A DNA stretch of 64,000 bases from Terriglobales bacterium (GTDB lineage Bacteria > Acidobacteriota > Terriglobia > Terriglobales > Acidobacteriaceae): assembly GCA_025936825.1 (NCBI GenBank), contig JAICSO010000013.1:1-64000 (forward strand), in the 5' to 3' direction. A program made the position numbers and the translations under genes. Of the stretch, positions 36,138 through 45,450 are shown in pieces. Position 1 is the first letter of the stretch, and every line of letters starts with the position of its first letter. The notes beneath the pieces were generated by a model, which worked only from the letters and a program-made list of their open reading frames with translations, searched no databases and was not told where the DNA came from.

Positions 36138-36301
36138 TGGGCGCGGTAAGAGCAGAGGAGTCGGCGTTTCGGAATCGTGCTCCGACCGCTAAGTAATGTG
36201 AATGAAGCTTTGCCATGGTTGCCGTGCAGAACAGACACAACCTGTCGCGACGGGGCGACGGATCCTGAATGCACCGCCGCCTCGCCGCAACGTAATCTGA
36301 T

Positions 36302-38104
36302 TTACGGCAAGTAGTATCGGAAGGACGTCAAGAACATGTTCTCGATGCCGCTCGGCTGTCCAAGAAGGCCCGTGCCCGCTGCTCCCGACCAAGTGTTGCG
36401 GACAAGATAGGAGTATTGGGGCCCCCATTGCAGGGTCCCTTTGGGTCCTTTGTAGAAGCGGTACCAGAAGCCAACCGTGCCCTCGGTCAGGTTGCGAGTA
36501 TTCGCAGCGCAATTTGCAAGAGAACCCGGCAGGAACCCGCTTGACGAGGTTGGGAATTGCCCGCCGGTCGGATTTCCAGGCACAGTTTCCGCATAGCACC
36601 CTGAATTATTCGCGGTTGGAGATCCGTAGCCGACCGTCTTGCCAGCGCCGTTGAATCCAAAGTGGCGTCCCACAAACTCAACGCCCGCATTTCCGTAAAT
36701 GTCGAGTTTTGCGGAATGGTACTCAAGTGTTGCCAATCCCTGAGCGCTCTTGAGCGGAACTACTGTCCCATCGGGGTTCACTGTTACGTCAGGCAGTAGG
36801 GAACTGCCGTACCGTCCCATTCCATCGCCGCCCAAAAAGTGCCCGGCGATATCGAAATGTTTGTTGAAAAGCGATATGCGCGCGTTTGCGCCAACGCCGC
36901 CAGTGGTAGTTCCAAAGTTGTAAGCTCCGGCCGCCGAGGGAGATGCGGAAGTTGCATTCGGGTAAATGCGGTCTCGGAAACGACGCACAATCCCAAAGAC
37001 CTCGTAGTGTCCGAAACCGGGCTCTGCCGCTGCTTTAAAGACGAAGTCCGGAGATGAATTGAAGGAATAAGTGGCCGACGGGTTGTATAAGCCGCCGCTC
37101 GTGCCTGCCGAACCGAGAACGAAATTCTGTGCTTGGCCACTCGCCGCGAATAAGGTTTGCGGGTTCTCAACCGCCGCTCCAAGCCAAAGCTTATTCGCAA
37201 AAACTTTGGCTACGCGGAATCCATACTGACGCTCCCAGCTGAAGCCAACATGGTATTGCGCATCGATAACCATGGGCAATGCCTCAGATCGGTTATCGAG
37301 GCCCTTTCTCGTTTCGGTAACGAGGCTCCACATCTGTCCGCCGGTGAAGGTGAAACCATCGTTTAGGGCCGCCTGTCCCCAGATTTGCCGGACACGTAGC
37401 GAATAGCTGTTGCTCTGGTTGTTATTCGAAGTTATCCCGGCCGAGTTGAAGTCACTTTCGAAGTAGCCGCTTAACTTGGTAAGACTTAGTTTTCCTTCAG
37501 CCAACGTGGAAATACGCGACTGTCGGCCAGAACCATAGAATTCGCTCATTCGGTCCTGGGCTGCTCCAGGCATTGGAACTGAGTTGAACGGCGTGTTTAT
37601 GTCTGCAGCAAGCGCATGCTGGCGCCATACTGTGGCTGCTTCCATGAAACCGCCTGGTGTCAAGGTGATGCCTTTGAAATGGAGCGCCAAAGGGCTGCTT
37701 GCTTCGTTCACCGCTTTCTTGGTTTCTTGTACAGAATTTGTAACTGTGGTCTTCAAGTCCGAAACATCGTTCTTCAAGGTGCTAACCACTTGTGTTTGCG
37801 AGACGGCCTGGGAATCCGCGTCGGCTTTGGTTTCAAGGGTCTTGAGAATCGCCTGACTCTCCTCTAATCTCTGCTGCAGTTGCTCAATCTTCTGATCCCG
37901 ACTGTGCACCTGTTCGCTCAACTCGTGAATTTGCTGTCCCTGTAAATCCAGAGCCTGCTTTAGCTCATTGAATTGAGCCGCGATAGCCTGCTCGTTTGCT
38001 CTTGGGACGCGGCTACCGCGCGTCTTACCTGTCGTACCATTCTCCTGTGACTGAATCCCAACAGTGAACGTAAACAGGGCCACCAACACTAGTATTAGCT
38101 TCAT
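36302..38104 (-). CDS. outer-membrane porin-like protein with N-terminal coiled coil
   Basis: ATG 38104 is preceded by AGGAGA at ideal spacing; the longer frame upstream is rejected. The 600-residue protein has a signal peptide (LVLVALFTFTVGIQSQ). A heptad-rich coiled coil at about residues 35-120 (FNELKQALDLQGQQIHELSE, QKIEQLQQRLEESQAILKTL) could reach the cell wall or a partner. Then comes a long antiparallel beta-barrel with aromatic-rich strands, ending in FLTSFRYYLP. The terminal aromatic residue pattern is typical of outer-membrane proteins. It is convergent with the CRTAC1 operon, and its cargo is unknown. Confidence 0.75.
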   Translation of the reverse strand: MKLILVLVALFTFTVGIQSQENGTTGKTRGSRVPRANEQAIAAQFNELKQALDLQGQQIHELSEQVHSRDQKIEQLQQRLEESQAILKTLETKADADSQAVSQTQVVSTLKNDVSDLKTTVTNSVQETKKAVNEASSPLALHFKGITLTPGGFMEAATVWRQHALAADINTPFNSVPMPGAAQDRMSEFYGSGRQSRISTLAEGKLSLTKLSGYFESDFNSAGITSNNNQSNSYSLRVRQIWGQAALNDGFTFTGGQMWSLVTETRKGLDNRSEALPMVIDAQYHVGFSWERQYGFRVAKVFANKLWLGAAVENPQTLFAASGQAQNFVLGSAGTSGGLYNPSATYSFNSSPDFVFKAAAEPGFGHYEVFGIVRRFRDRIYPNATSASPSAAGAYNFGTTTGGVGANARISLFNKHFDIAGHFLGGDGMGRYGSSLLPDVTVNPDGTVVPLKSAQGLATLEYHSAKLDIYGNAGVEFVGRHFGFNGAGKTVGYGSPTANNSGCYAETVPGNPTGGQFPTSSSGFLPGSLANCAANTRNLTEGTVGFWYRFYKGPKGTLQWGPQYSYLVRNTWSGAAGTGLLGQPSGIENMFLTSFRYYLP

Positions 38105-38238
38105 TCGATTGTCTCCTGAACAAGAGAATGGACTGCGTGAAACAAGATTTCTAAGGATTGTTACGATTGCACACGCCGATCTTCTGGGTGGGAATTTCTC
38201 TGGCGGTGAAGCCACGATTTTCGACGGCCTGAGAACGA

Positions 38239-39321
38239 CTAGCTGACTTCCTTCACAAGAATTTCGTACCTGAAGTTGTCGGCGTCGAAGGGATCCACTC
38301 GCCCGTCTGCGGTTTCGGCTTGCGGATACATGAAATACACAAGCGGCTGCTTTACGGAAGCGGGCAACTCGACATCATGGGCATAGTTGAATGCCATCCA
38401 GTTCATTTCCCATGATCCGAAGAGGCGCTGACGGGCCCGGGCAACCATCTCATTGCTGAGTGCCAGATTCCCAGGCGGCTCTTCGAGAACGACTTTGCGA
38501 ACGTCGGCGGGATCGACTGGGACCCAGCCGTACTGGCGAAGATAAACCTCGACTCGGCAATGTTGGCCATGGGTCGCGTTATTGCTGTTCACGCCGAGGC
38601 TCTTGTAGCCCTGTTCCGATTTCGCAATTCGCAAGCCGTAAATGTGTCGAGCGGGCACACCGACTGAGCGCGCAAGGCCAACGTAGAGCGCGTTGAGATC
38701 AGCGCATTTACCGCCTAAGTCGCCAGTTTCGAGCATGGCGCGGATGTCTCCGCGTCCACACCCGCGCACCTTCGGGTCGCGGAATGTGTTCTCAACTACC
38801 CACTCGTAGATCGCGCGGGCTTTCTCGACGTCTGTGTTGGCGCCGGTGGTGGCCTTAAGCGCGGTTTCCCTCACGATGCCATCGGTTGGCACGTACTTGC
38901 TCGGTTGAAGGAAATAATCGAGTTCGGCATGTGACACATGTGGTTGCGAAGGCGAGGAGAGATCAACGGCATAGTTCCTCAACGAGACGCGGCTCGTGAG
39001 AGTGAGAACGGCCTTCGCGTTTGCCGGATAGCTGGCTGAGACGATCCCGAGCGCACTGGGCTTGTTCGTAGTCAGTTTGGCGCTTCCTCCTTCGGCGGCA
39101 AACCGGTTCGAAAGCGTTCGTTGATACGTCGTATCTCGGATCAGCGCAGCGGGTAACCAGATGTGGGTCCCACCGGCGGTCTTCAAAACTTCTACCCGCG
39201 TCGTAACCTCAAAAGTGCGCCACGGGGTGCTTAACGCTTCCCCCAGTAGTGAGGCCGGTTTTGTCAATGCCAAACCAGCGCATAATGCGCCGCTTGATTG
39301 CAGGAAATACCGCCGATCCAT
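38239..39321 (-). CDS. Tat-exported transglutaminase-like (papain-fold) protein
   Basis: A 360-residue protein beginning with a twin-arginine leader (MDRRYFLQSSGALCAGLAL). The core domain at about residues 170-275 has the Cys-His-Asp triad of the transglutaminase-like fold: Cys in GGKCADLNALYVGLAR, His in HGQHCRVEVYL and Asp in WVPVDPADV. The preceding beta-rich region resembles the N-terminal domain commonly found with this family. It could act as a cysteine protease or amidase on cell-wall or surface peptides. It is the last gene before the third tRNA-Asp half-site. Confidence 0.82.
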   Translation of the reverse strand: MDRRYFLQSSGALCAGLALTKPASLLGEALSTPWRTFEVTTRVEVLKTAGGTHIWLPAALIRDTTYQRTLSNRFAAEGGSAKLTTNKPSALGIVSASYPANAKAVLTLTSRVSLRNYAVDLSSPSQPHVSHAELDYFLQPSKYVPTDGIVRETALKATTGANTDVEKARAIYEWVVENTFRDPKVRGCGRGDIRAMLETGDLGGKCADLNALYVGLARSVGVPARHIYGLRIAKSEQGYKSLGVNSNNATHGQHCRVEVYLRQYGWVPVDPADVRKVVLEEPPGNLALSNEMVARARQRLFGSWEMNWMAFNYAHDVELPASVKQPLVYFMYPQAETADGRVDPFDADNFRYEILVKEVS

Positions 39322-39506
39322 AATTGTCCCTCGGTTTAATAAGTTGAGAACCCGACGAATACGTGCCAGAAAGAATACGTATTCAGATTTGACAGGGGCA
39401 ATAGTGGGAATGAACTAGACGTAGATTTCCAACGCAATCCATGCAGGTATGACAGTGTTACTGGTGGTGACGAGTTTCTTAACCGAGATGATCTGTTCGC
39501 TCCGAA

Positions 39507-39551
39507 TCTGTCACGGCAGACGCCGCGGGTTCGAGTCCCGTCGTCCCCGCC
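39507..39551 (+). repeat. attachment-site-like 3' half of tRNA-Asp, copy 3
   Basis: A third 45-base copy of the tRNA-Asp 3' half, starting at CTGTCACGGCAG and ending GTCCCCGCCA. It differs from copy 1 by one base in the variable region (GACGCC instead of GAGGCC). The flanks are unrelated to copies 1 and 2 on the left. Together with copy 2 it brackets about 21 kb, including the MFS, antiporter and CRTAC1 genes. Confidence 0.8.
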
Positions 39552-39621
39552 ATTCTTCTCAATAACTTACAGAAAAATTGCGAAAAACAGCGTGGGAACA
39601 AAAAGGAACAATAAGAATTCC

Positions 39622-39860
39622 TCACGCTTCTGCCTCTTTTCCTGAACTATTCTGACTCCGTAGAATCATCCTTACGACCCTGCTCTGCGCCTGCCGCTTT
39701 GCTGGAGTAACGGCTTGTGTGTACACGTCGAGGGTAATTCGACTGTTGCCATGGCGTAGGGATTCCTACACAACTTTCACGTCTTCGCCATTTGCTTTCA
39801 GTAGCGTCGCGTAGCTGTGCGGGAAGGTGTGTCCGCCGACTCGTTTTCTAATCTAGCCAC
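39622..39860 (-). pseudogene. tyrosine recombinase (integrase) C-terminal fragment 3, with a stop codon
   Basis: The minus strand reads KRVGGHTFPHSYATLLKANG, then a TAG inside the expected KVVQESLRH, then RHGNSRITLDVYTQAVTPAK. The catalytic Tyr is kept, but the HxxR motif has become HTFPH (Arg lost) and the frame contains a nonsense codon. The gene's 5' two-thirds are missing. It is the same integrase type as the fragments at 17640 and 18609 and occupies the same position next to a tRNA half. Confidence 0.8.
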
Positions 39861-40030
39861 GAATGAGCCCCTTGTCCGTGTCCCAGGGGTTCAAAACGGT
39901 CGGATTTTGGACTTCCATTGAGGACTAACATTCACCCCTGAATGGGGTGATTTAGTAGGAATTGTACGGTTGAGGCACCACTGACGCTGGAATAACTTTC
40001 GCGTCCACGGCTCTAGAGATGGGATGGTGT

Positions 40031-40051
40031 CACGCCAGACGTTCTGGCGTG
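40031..40051. terminator. perfect 9-bp hairpin downstream of an SH3-domain gene
   Basis: CACGCCAGA at 40031-40039 pairs perfectly with TCTGGCGTG at 40043-40051 around a three-base loop. It starts 18 bases after the stop of the minus-strand gene ending at 40069. No T-run follows, so it may be an attenuating or mRNA-stabilising hairpin rather than an intrinsic terminator. Confidence 0.4.
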
Positions 40052-40068
40052 CGCAGAGGCGACTCAAT

Positions 40069-41277
40069 TTACTGTTGACCCAGGATGCCTGGGGGATCGA
40101 AGTAGCAAGTGTTCCAGAACGCCTGTCCGGAGATGGCGCCAGACCCCCACGCTTTCATAGATCTGCCGGTAGCGGCCACCATTCCGCCATCGTCACTGTC
40201 AAAGATGACCACCAGCCCTTCGGTCGAGGGTGTTGGCTTCTCCGCCTGGGCTGAAAAGATTGACTCCGCAAACCGTAGCTTTTCCTCTGGAGTGCTCGCG
40301 CGCGCAACATCCGTCGGTTGTACAGAGATGATGCGGACGCTTTTTCCCTTCAAAGGTTCCCATTCGCCAGGAAAGTTTCCGCTCACCTCGGTGCTGATCG
40401 AGAATATTTCTGATTTGATTTGTGGAGCGTGATCTCCCGGTATCGGGACTGCGGTCGCGCTGCTTGGAGACTGATTTTCAGGTGAGGGGCTATCCAGGAA
40501 CTCTAGATCCGATTTTCTGATCCACCCGCGCGACAGGCCGGAGATGCGGACGTAAACCCAGTCGGAGCTGACGCTCAGGATCTCAAATTCATCCTGTGCG
40601 CTGGCCAGGAAAAGCACGGTCGCATCCGTTCGCGCGCTTTGCAGGACTGGCGTCTCATCCCGGTGGATAGCGACCAGATTTGAAGGATGCGACTGATTGC
40701 GCAACAGGTCCTGCACCGATCGCACTTCCTCCTCTAACGCTGGATTGCTGGGCGCTGAATTGGTGGCGGTCTTACTCAGTTCGCGGATGGAAGGCAGTTG
40801 CCGGACGGGAGCAGAAATCTGCGGCACCGATTGCGCGTTTGCAGCAGCCTGCGGTTTCACGCTCCCGTTTTTGGGCGACATGACGGGATTCTGGCCGGCA
40901 ATTGCGTCTTGTAATCGGTCGAGCAAATCTGCCTCGATGCGGCCGTTGGACTGCAACTTCTCGTAGCCGAGATGAGCAGGATCGCTGTTCCAGGCGCTAA
41001 TCTTCGCAACCACCCGAACCAGGGAACCAGAACCCTGCGGAACAACTTCCACCGTGCACTGATAAAAAGCCCGTTGATAGCGGTCGAGAGCGATTCCCTT
41101 ATTTGCGACAAACCCGTCAACTAACGGCAGCCGCCCTGAGGTTCCGCCTGGAAGTCTTGCGACGGCTGCCTCTATTTCTTTTGGGGGCACCGGGAAGTTT
41201 CGTTGCACGTCGCCGTTTTGGGCGGACGCCATACAGCTCAGGCAAACCAGCATTGCGGCACCGAGAGAAATCCTCAA
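40069..41277 (-). CDS. secreted protein with SH3-like domain, unknown function
   Basis: The 402-residue protein has a signal peptide (ISLGAAMLVCLSCMASAQ), a domain of about 100 residues without known relatives, and a Pro/Ser-rich linker. An SH3-like module sits at about residues 205-265 (LVAIHRDETPVLQSARTDAT, VSSDWVYVRISGLSRGWIRK). A C-terminal segment carries short motifs (VRIISVQPTDV, GLVVIFDSDDGGMVAA). The SH3 module suggests attachment to peptidoglycan or a partner protein. Its start overlaps the stop of the gene at 41274 by four bases, so the two are translationally coupled. Confidence 0.6.
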   Translation of the reverse strand: MRISLGAAMLVCLSCMASAQNGDVQRNFPVPPKEIEAAVARLPGGTSGRLPLVDGFVANKGIALDRYQRAFYQCTVEVVPQGSGSLVRVVAKISAWNSDPAHLGYEKLQSNGRIEADLLDRLQDAIAGQNPVMSPKNGSVKPQAAANAQSVPQISAPVRQLPSIRELSKTATNSAPSNPALEEEVRSVQDLLRNQSHPSNLVAIHRDETPVLQSARTDATVLFLASAQDEFEILSVSSDWVYVRISGLSRGWIRKSDLEFLDSPSPENQSPSSATAVPIPGDHAPQIKSEIFSISTEVSGNFPGEWEPLKGKSVRIISVQPTDVARASTPEEKLRFAESIFSAQAEKPTPSTEGLVVIFDSDDGGMVAATGRSMKAWGSGAISGQAFWNTCYFDPPGILGQQ

Positions 41278-42245
41278 GGCAACCGCTCCAAACTACTGCC
41301 GGGCAGCCATCCGCGCTGACCGTCTTGTGTTTCCACTCCATACCAATAGCGCGTGACAATCTCGACTACAACATGAGCGCCCGGGCTGAGATCCGCAATC
41401 CTTGAAGCGCTGTGAAACGGCGCTGACTTCAGCTGCGCGCCAGAGGACGACACAATCCTCTCCGCTTCTCGACGAAGACGTTGCACTTGCTGCTCGGCGC
41501 TTTCACTGGGCTGGCGTGCAAGCATAAGTTCCAACTGCTCACGCTGCCGTTGAAGCTGTGCTTCCTTGGCGGCAGCTTCGCGTTGCTTCCGCTGCTGCTC
41601 CGCCAATGCCTCTTGTTTTCGTAATTGTGCTTTCGCTAAGTGATCCTGGATCTCTGTGTATTCGGCTGACTCCACCGATCCATTCGATGTGTGCGAGCGA
41701 TGATGAAAATCATCCACATAGAGCGCGTCAATCTGAAGATTGGTATTTTGCGCGTCAACGTGTCGCACTACATAGCGGACCGCGACGGTTCCCGAGTCGC
41801 CGCCGTCCTTGAAATTGCGAGGATCCAGAGCGTTCTTGCGGATTTTGTAGAAGACCTGGCCGTTGCCATTCCAGGGCGGAAAAACAGTTGTACTCTCGGC
41901 GGTTTCTGCTCCGGCGATGTACTCGTCTTGGTTATATTCCTTGGTTCCCTTAATGGTTCCGTTGTCCGTGACTTCCCGGACTGCAGCCACCAGTTCTTCT
42001 TCGCTGGCCGGCACCGTCACATTGATCCCTTGGAAGTACCCAGCCGCTGGCTTTTTCTCCGCAAACAAAATCGAAGGAATGAAAAGAAGCGCGATCAATG
42101 CAGGCGCACAGTAGCGCGACGAAAATCGATTTCCTCGTGTTGTGTCGTGAAAAGGCGCGCGGCAGCCGATGGTCCTTGCCGTTGCTGAAGGTGAATAAGC
42201 AAAGTTCCGACTGAGCATACCTGCTACAAATTCACAATTCACCAT
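41274..42245 (-). CDS. secreted protein with coiled coil and C-terminal SH3-like domain
   Basis: The frame starts at ATG 42245, although the hydrophobic signal segment only comes near residue 45 (APALIALLFIPSILFAEKK) and the true start is uncertain. A beta-rich N-terminal domain is followed by a heptad-rich helical stretch at about residues 210-255 (HLAKAQLRKQEALAEQQRKQ, REQLELMLARQPSE). A final SH3-like module reads VEIVTRYWYGVETQDGQRGW. Both this and the coupled gene at 40069 end with or contain an SH3-like part, so they may form a cell-envelope pair. Neither family is recognised. Confidence 0.55.
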   Translation of the reverse strand: MVNCEFVAGMLSRNFAYSPSATARTIGCRAPFHDTTRGNRFSSRYCAPALIALLFIPSILFAEKKPAAGYFQGINVTVPASEEELVAAVREVTDNGTIKGTKEYNQDEYIAGAETAESTTVFPPWNGNGQVFYKIRKNALDPRNFKDGGDSGTVAVRYVVRHVDAQNTNLQIDALYVDDFHHRSHTSNGSVESAEYTEIQDHLAKAQLRKQEALAEQQRKQREAAAKEAQLQRQREQLELMLARQPSESAEQQVQRLRREAERIVSSSGAQLKSAPFHSASRIADLSPGAHVVVEIVTRYWYGVETQDGQRGWLPGSSLERLP

Positions 42246-42392
42246 TTATTTGTATCAGTCCTGTCAAGAGAGATGACATAACTTTGACAATTTTTTTACA
42301 AGTTCTCGACACTTCCGAAAATCGCATGCTACAAATCAGCCCTCGCGCACTCGTGGGTTCGAAATCTCAGTTCAGATGTACGGAGGTCACGG

Positions 42393-43772
42393 ATGGTGTC
42401 CTGCCGTAGGTTTTTTGTTGCGGTTATTTCGCTCTCTTGCTTGCTGGCGTCGTTCACTCCCTCAGCCCAGGCGCTTCCAGCGTTCGCTCGCAAATATGGA
42501 CTGCGGTGCTCTGCGTGCCATGAAGCCTGGCCGATGCTTAACTATTTTGGTCAGAAGTTCAAAGACAATGGCTATCAGCTCATGAACGATCGGGATTCTC
42601 CCATTTGGCAGAACCCGTCGTACTGGCCAATGACGCTGCGCATCACACCATATTTCCATCGTGAGAGCACGGACAAATTGCCCGACGTGGTTGATGCTCC
42701 CGGCACCACTAACCCTAGTTTTGTGCGCGGGCTGACCTACTCCGGTTTTGATCACTCCGGTCTCGACATTCTGACAGGAGGCACCCTGGAAAAAAATATC
42801 TCGTTCCTCCTGGTGCCTTCCGCCGATGAAACCAGCGCGTTTCACATGGAGTCCGCCAATGTGCGCTTCGACAATCTCTTCCACTCTTCCTGGTTCAATT
42901 TCAAGTTAGGTAAGTTCGAGCTGGACAATCTTGTCTCAGAAAAGCGCATTCTCACCTTGTCCGCGAATGGCGGTGCTTACCAGCTCTATCACTTCATTCC
43001 CGCAGGGGACGCCAACATCTTCGGACAAATTGGCGACAACCAGCTCGGCATTGAGTGGATGGGACACTCCGTCAACGATCGCACCAGAATTTCCGCCGCC
43101 ATCATGAGCACAACTGACGGGTCGCCAGATGTCCCGTACGGCAAGAATGCTTACAGCGGCTTCTTCGCTGCCAGTCAGGCTTTTGATGTTGGCAAGCTGG
43201 GAACGGATCGGATTGGGGCCTACGCAATGGTCGGACAAGCACCGACGGTGTTCCTGACCAGCGGCGGCGTACCCATTCCCAGCACTGGAACGGGTAATAA
43301 GAGTTTCAGTCGCGAAGGTTTCGTTGGGCAGTTTTACTTCAATAAGCTGAATTTCCAGGTAGTCACCCAACATGGCACCGACAGTGCCTGGTTCGGCGCC
43401 GGCTTCGGGAATCCGATCGATAATCCTGGCTTTCCGAACAACGGTCCAGGAGTCACGCTTCCTGCCGGCACGCGGAACCCAAGCTGGAACGGGGCCTTCA
43501 TTGAAACCCACTGGGTGGAAAACCCGCAGTTGGTCTTCATCCAGCGCTCGGAATGGGTGCACATGTCGCAGCAGTCCATTCCGGGTACGCCTTCCAACTT
43601 GGGCAACACCGACAATTACGTTTTCGGATTCCGCTACATGCCTCTCATGAACAACCGCGCGGGCTTGGCATGGCACAACGAGTACGCATGGATCCGGCAG
43701 CGGGGAACAGCCCTCGACGGCTCCGATACCACCAGCAGTAGCGTGATGTCAGGTCTTGACTTCGACTTCTAG
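42393..43772 (+). CDS. outer-membrane beta-barrel with N-terminal c-type haem motif (cytochrome-porin)
   Basis: A 459-residue protein with a signal peptide (FFVAVISLSCLLASFTPSAQ). A single haem c site (CSACH) lies within residues 35-50 (KYGLRCSACHEAWPMLNYFG). The remaining 400 residues have the alternating pattern of a beta-barrel (WFNFKLGKFELDN, AFIETHWVENPQLVFI, NYVFGFRYMPLMNNRAGLAW) and end in LDFDF. It is the first gene of the oxidase operon and may carry electrons or a substrate across the outer membrane. Only one haem is encoded. Confidence 0.75.
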   Translation: MVSCRRFFVAVISLSCLLASFTPSAQALPAFARKYGLRCSACHEAWPMLNYFGQKFKDNGYQLMNDRDSPIWQNPSYWPMTLRITPYFHRESTDKLPDVVDAPGTTNPSFVRGLTYSGFDHSGLDILTGGTLEKNISFLLVPSADETSAFHMESANVRFDNLFHSSWFNFKLGKFELDNLVSEKRILTLSANGGAYQLYHFIPAGDANIFGQIGDNQLGIEWMGHSVNDRTRISAAIMSTTDGSPDVPYGKNAYSGFFAASQAFDVGKLGTDRIGAYAMVGQAPTVFLTSGGVPIPSTGTGNKSFSREGFVGQFYFNKLNFQVVTQHGTDSAWFGAGFGNPIDNPGFPNNGPGVTLPAGTRNPSWNGAFIETHWVENPQLVFIQRSEWVHMSQQSIPGTPSNLGNTDNYVFGFRYMPLMNNRAGLAWHNEYAWIRQRGTALDGSDTTSSSVMSGLDFDF

Positions 43773-43783
43773 AGGCACTCAGG

Positions 43784-44650
43784 ATGCGAACCGAAGCGCT
43801 TCATCGCAACGCAGTAATTCTGGCAGCGCTCGTAGCTGCATCTGTCACCGCCTGCGCGCAGGTGACCGAAGATCAACAAAAGCAGTGGCTGGGCACGCCC
43901 GCAGCCTCGAGCCATATCGGGCACTTGAGCGGAAATGCGAAAGCCGCCGCGGGAGATTATCGGCGCTATTGCGTCGTCTGCCACGGCGAACTCGGGGATG
44001 GCAACGGCGAAAGTGCGCAGTGGCTCGATCCCAAGCCCCGGGATTTTACCCTGGCGGTGTTTAAGTGCCGGTCCACACCGACAGGAACCCTGCCGACGGA
44101 TCAGGATTTGTATGAAACCATCGCGCGCGGTCTGGACCGCTCCAACATGCCGCCGTGGAATACGTTCACCACGCAGCAGCGCGCCGATCTTGTTGCCTGG
44201 ATCAAGCACTACTCGCCGCGCTGGCAAACGGAAAAGCCGGGTACGCCGATCGAGATTCCTCCCGAACCGGAGGTCACTCCCGGGCGGGTAAAAGCTGGTA
44301 GAGACGTCTTTGCCCGGGTGCAGTGCTGGAAATGCCACGGGGCGGAAGGCCGCGGAAACGGACCCTCCGCGTCCACTTTGCAGGACGATCTCGGTCGTCC
44401 CATTCTTCCGTATAACTTCGCTGAGGGCGGGCGGTTCAAGTGCGGTTCTACTGACGCCGACTTGTACCGCATCTTCATGACGGGCCTGGATGGCACGCCC
44501 ATGCCTTCTTTCGCCGACAACATCAAACCCGAGGAGGCGTGGGATCTGGTCATGTACCTACGCTCTCTCCAGCCTTTCCCGAGCAAGGAGAAAGCCATCG
44601 CGAAGTCTCTGGGGTTGACGCCCGTCAGCACTACGAGTACGGGCCCATAA
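43784..44650 (+). CDS. dihaem c-type cytochrome
   Basis: The 288-residue protein has a lipoprotein-like signal (AASVTACAQ) and two cytochrome c domains. The first haem motif is CVVCHGELGDGNGE near residue 65, and the second is CWKCHGAEGRGNGPSA near 185. The methionine ligands are likely in MPPWNTF and MPSFADN. It should shuttle electrons to the oxidase. It starts 11 bases after the cytochrome-porin gene and precedes the cupredoxin-like gene by 33 bases. Confidence 0.85.
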   Translation: MRTEALHRNAVILAALVAASVTACAQVTEDQQKQWLGTPAASSHIGHLSGNAKAAAGDYRRYCVVCHGELGDGNGESAQWLDPKPRDFTLAVFKCRSTPTGTLPTDQDLYETIARGLDRSNMPPWNTFTTQQRADLVAWIKHYSPRWQTEKPGTPIEIPPEPEVTPGRVKAGRDVFARVQCWKCHGAEGRGNGPSASTLQDDLGRPILPYNFAEGGRFKCGSTDADLYRIFMTGLDGTPMPSFADNIKPEEAWDLVMYLRSLQPFPSKEKAIAKSLGLTPVSTTSTGP

Positions 44651-44683
44651 ACAAACCAATTGGATAGCTCTCGAGGAGAACTC

Positions 44684-45436
44684 ATGAACGTTGAGTACAA
44701 GCGGAAGTTCACAGCTGTTGTTACTGCCCTGGCACTGGTCGGAATCGGCGTCGTGCTTTTAGGACGTGACCGAGTGAATGCTGCAGGATCAGGTTCGATC
44801 ACTGGTACGGTCAAACTCACGGGCACACCGCCTCACATGCGCGGCATTGATATGTCGAAGGACCCTTACTGCGTCAAGCAGCACGAGAACAATCCCGCCA
44901 AAATGGAGAATGTTGTCGTCAGCTCCGATGGAGGATTGCAGAATGTCGTGCTCTACATCTCAGAGGGGCTCTCAGCTGGCGAGGTATCTGCCGTTCCCTC
45001 CGAGGAGCCGACAGTCGATCAGCACAACTGCATGTACAGTCCGCACGTGGTCGCCATGGATGTAAGCCAGAAGTTCAAGGTCACCACCAGCGATCAGACC
45101 ACGCATAATATTCACCCGCTGCCGGCGCCGGGATCGGGAAACATCGGCTGGAATAAATCGCAGCCGCCGGGCGCGCCGCCCATCGAAACGAATTGGAAAG
45201 CTCCTGAGGCCATCAGCGTCAAGTGCAATATTCATCCCTGGATGCACGGCTGGCAGGTGGTAGTAAAAGGCCCGTATGCAGTGACCGACGAGAAGGGCAA
45301 CTTCACCATTAAGAACATTCCTCCTGGCTCCTACACCGTGACTGCCTGGCAGGAGGAGTACGGAACGCAAACTGCGAAGGTGACCGTTGCTGCCGGACAA
45401 CCGGGCAAAGCCGACTTCACTTTCAAAGCCAAGTAA
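44684..45436 (+). CDS. exported cupredoxin-like protein with carboxypeptidase-regulatory-type domain
   Basis: From ATG 44684, which has GAGGAG upstream at correct spacing, the protein is 250 residues with an N-terminal anchor (VVTALALVGIGVVLLGRDR). The central part resembles a plastocyanin-type domain: HNIHPLPAPG and CNIHPWMHGWQVV supply possible His/Cys/Met copper ligands. The last 65 residues form a CarboxypepD-regulatory-like beta-sandwich (KGNFTIKNIPPGSYTVTAWQ). It is a candidate periplasmic electron carrier for the oxidase. Copper binding is inferred from spacing only. Confidence 0.75.
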   Translation: MNVEYKRKFTAVVTALALVGIGVVLLGRDRVNAAGSGSITGTVKLTGTPPHMRGIDMSKDPYCVKQHENNPAKMENVVVSSDGGLQNVVLYISEGLSAGEVSAVPSEEPTVDQHNCMYSPHVVAMDVSQKFKVTTSDQTTHNIHPLPAPGSGNIGWNKSQPPGAPPIETNWKAPEAISVKCNIHPWMHGWQVVVKGPYAVTDEKGNFTIKNIPPGSYTVTAWQEEYGTQTAKVTVAAGQPGKADFTFKAK

Positions 45437-45450
45437 TCAAGTTCAATGCT

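Noticed and set aside
39622-39860. TAG in the integrase fragment as a recoded codon
   Set aside because: The catalytic HxxR Arg is also lost and most of the gene is missing, so simple decay explains it.
42284-42312. TTGACA at 42284 as a sigma-70 promoter for the cytochrome-porin gene
   Set aside because: No acceptable -10 element lies 16-18 bases downstream.
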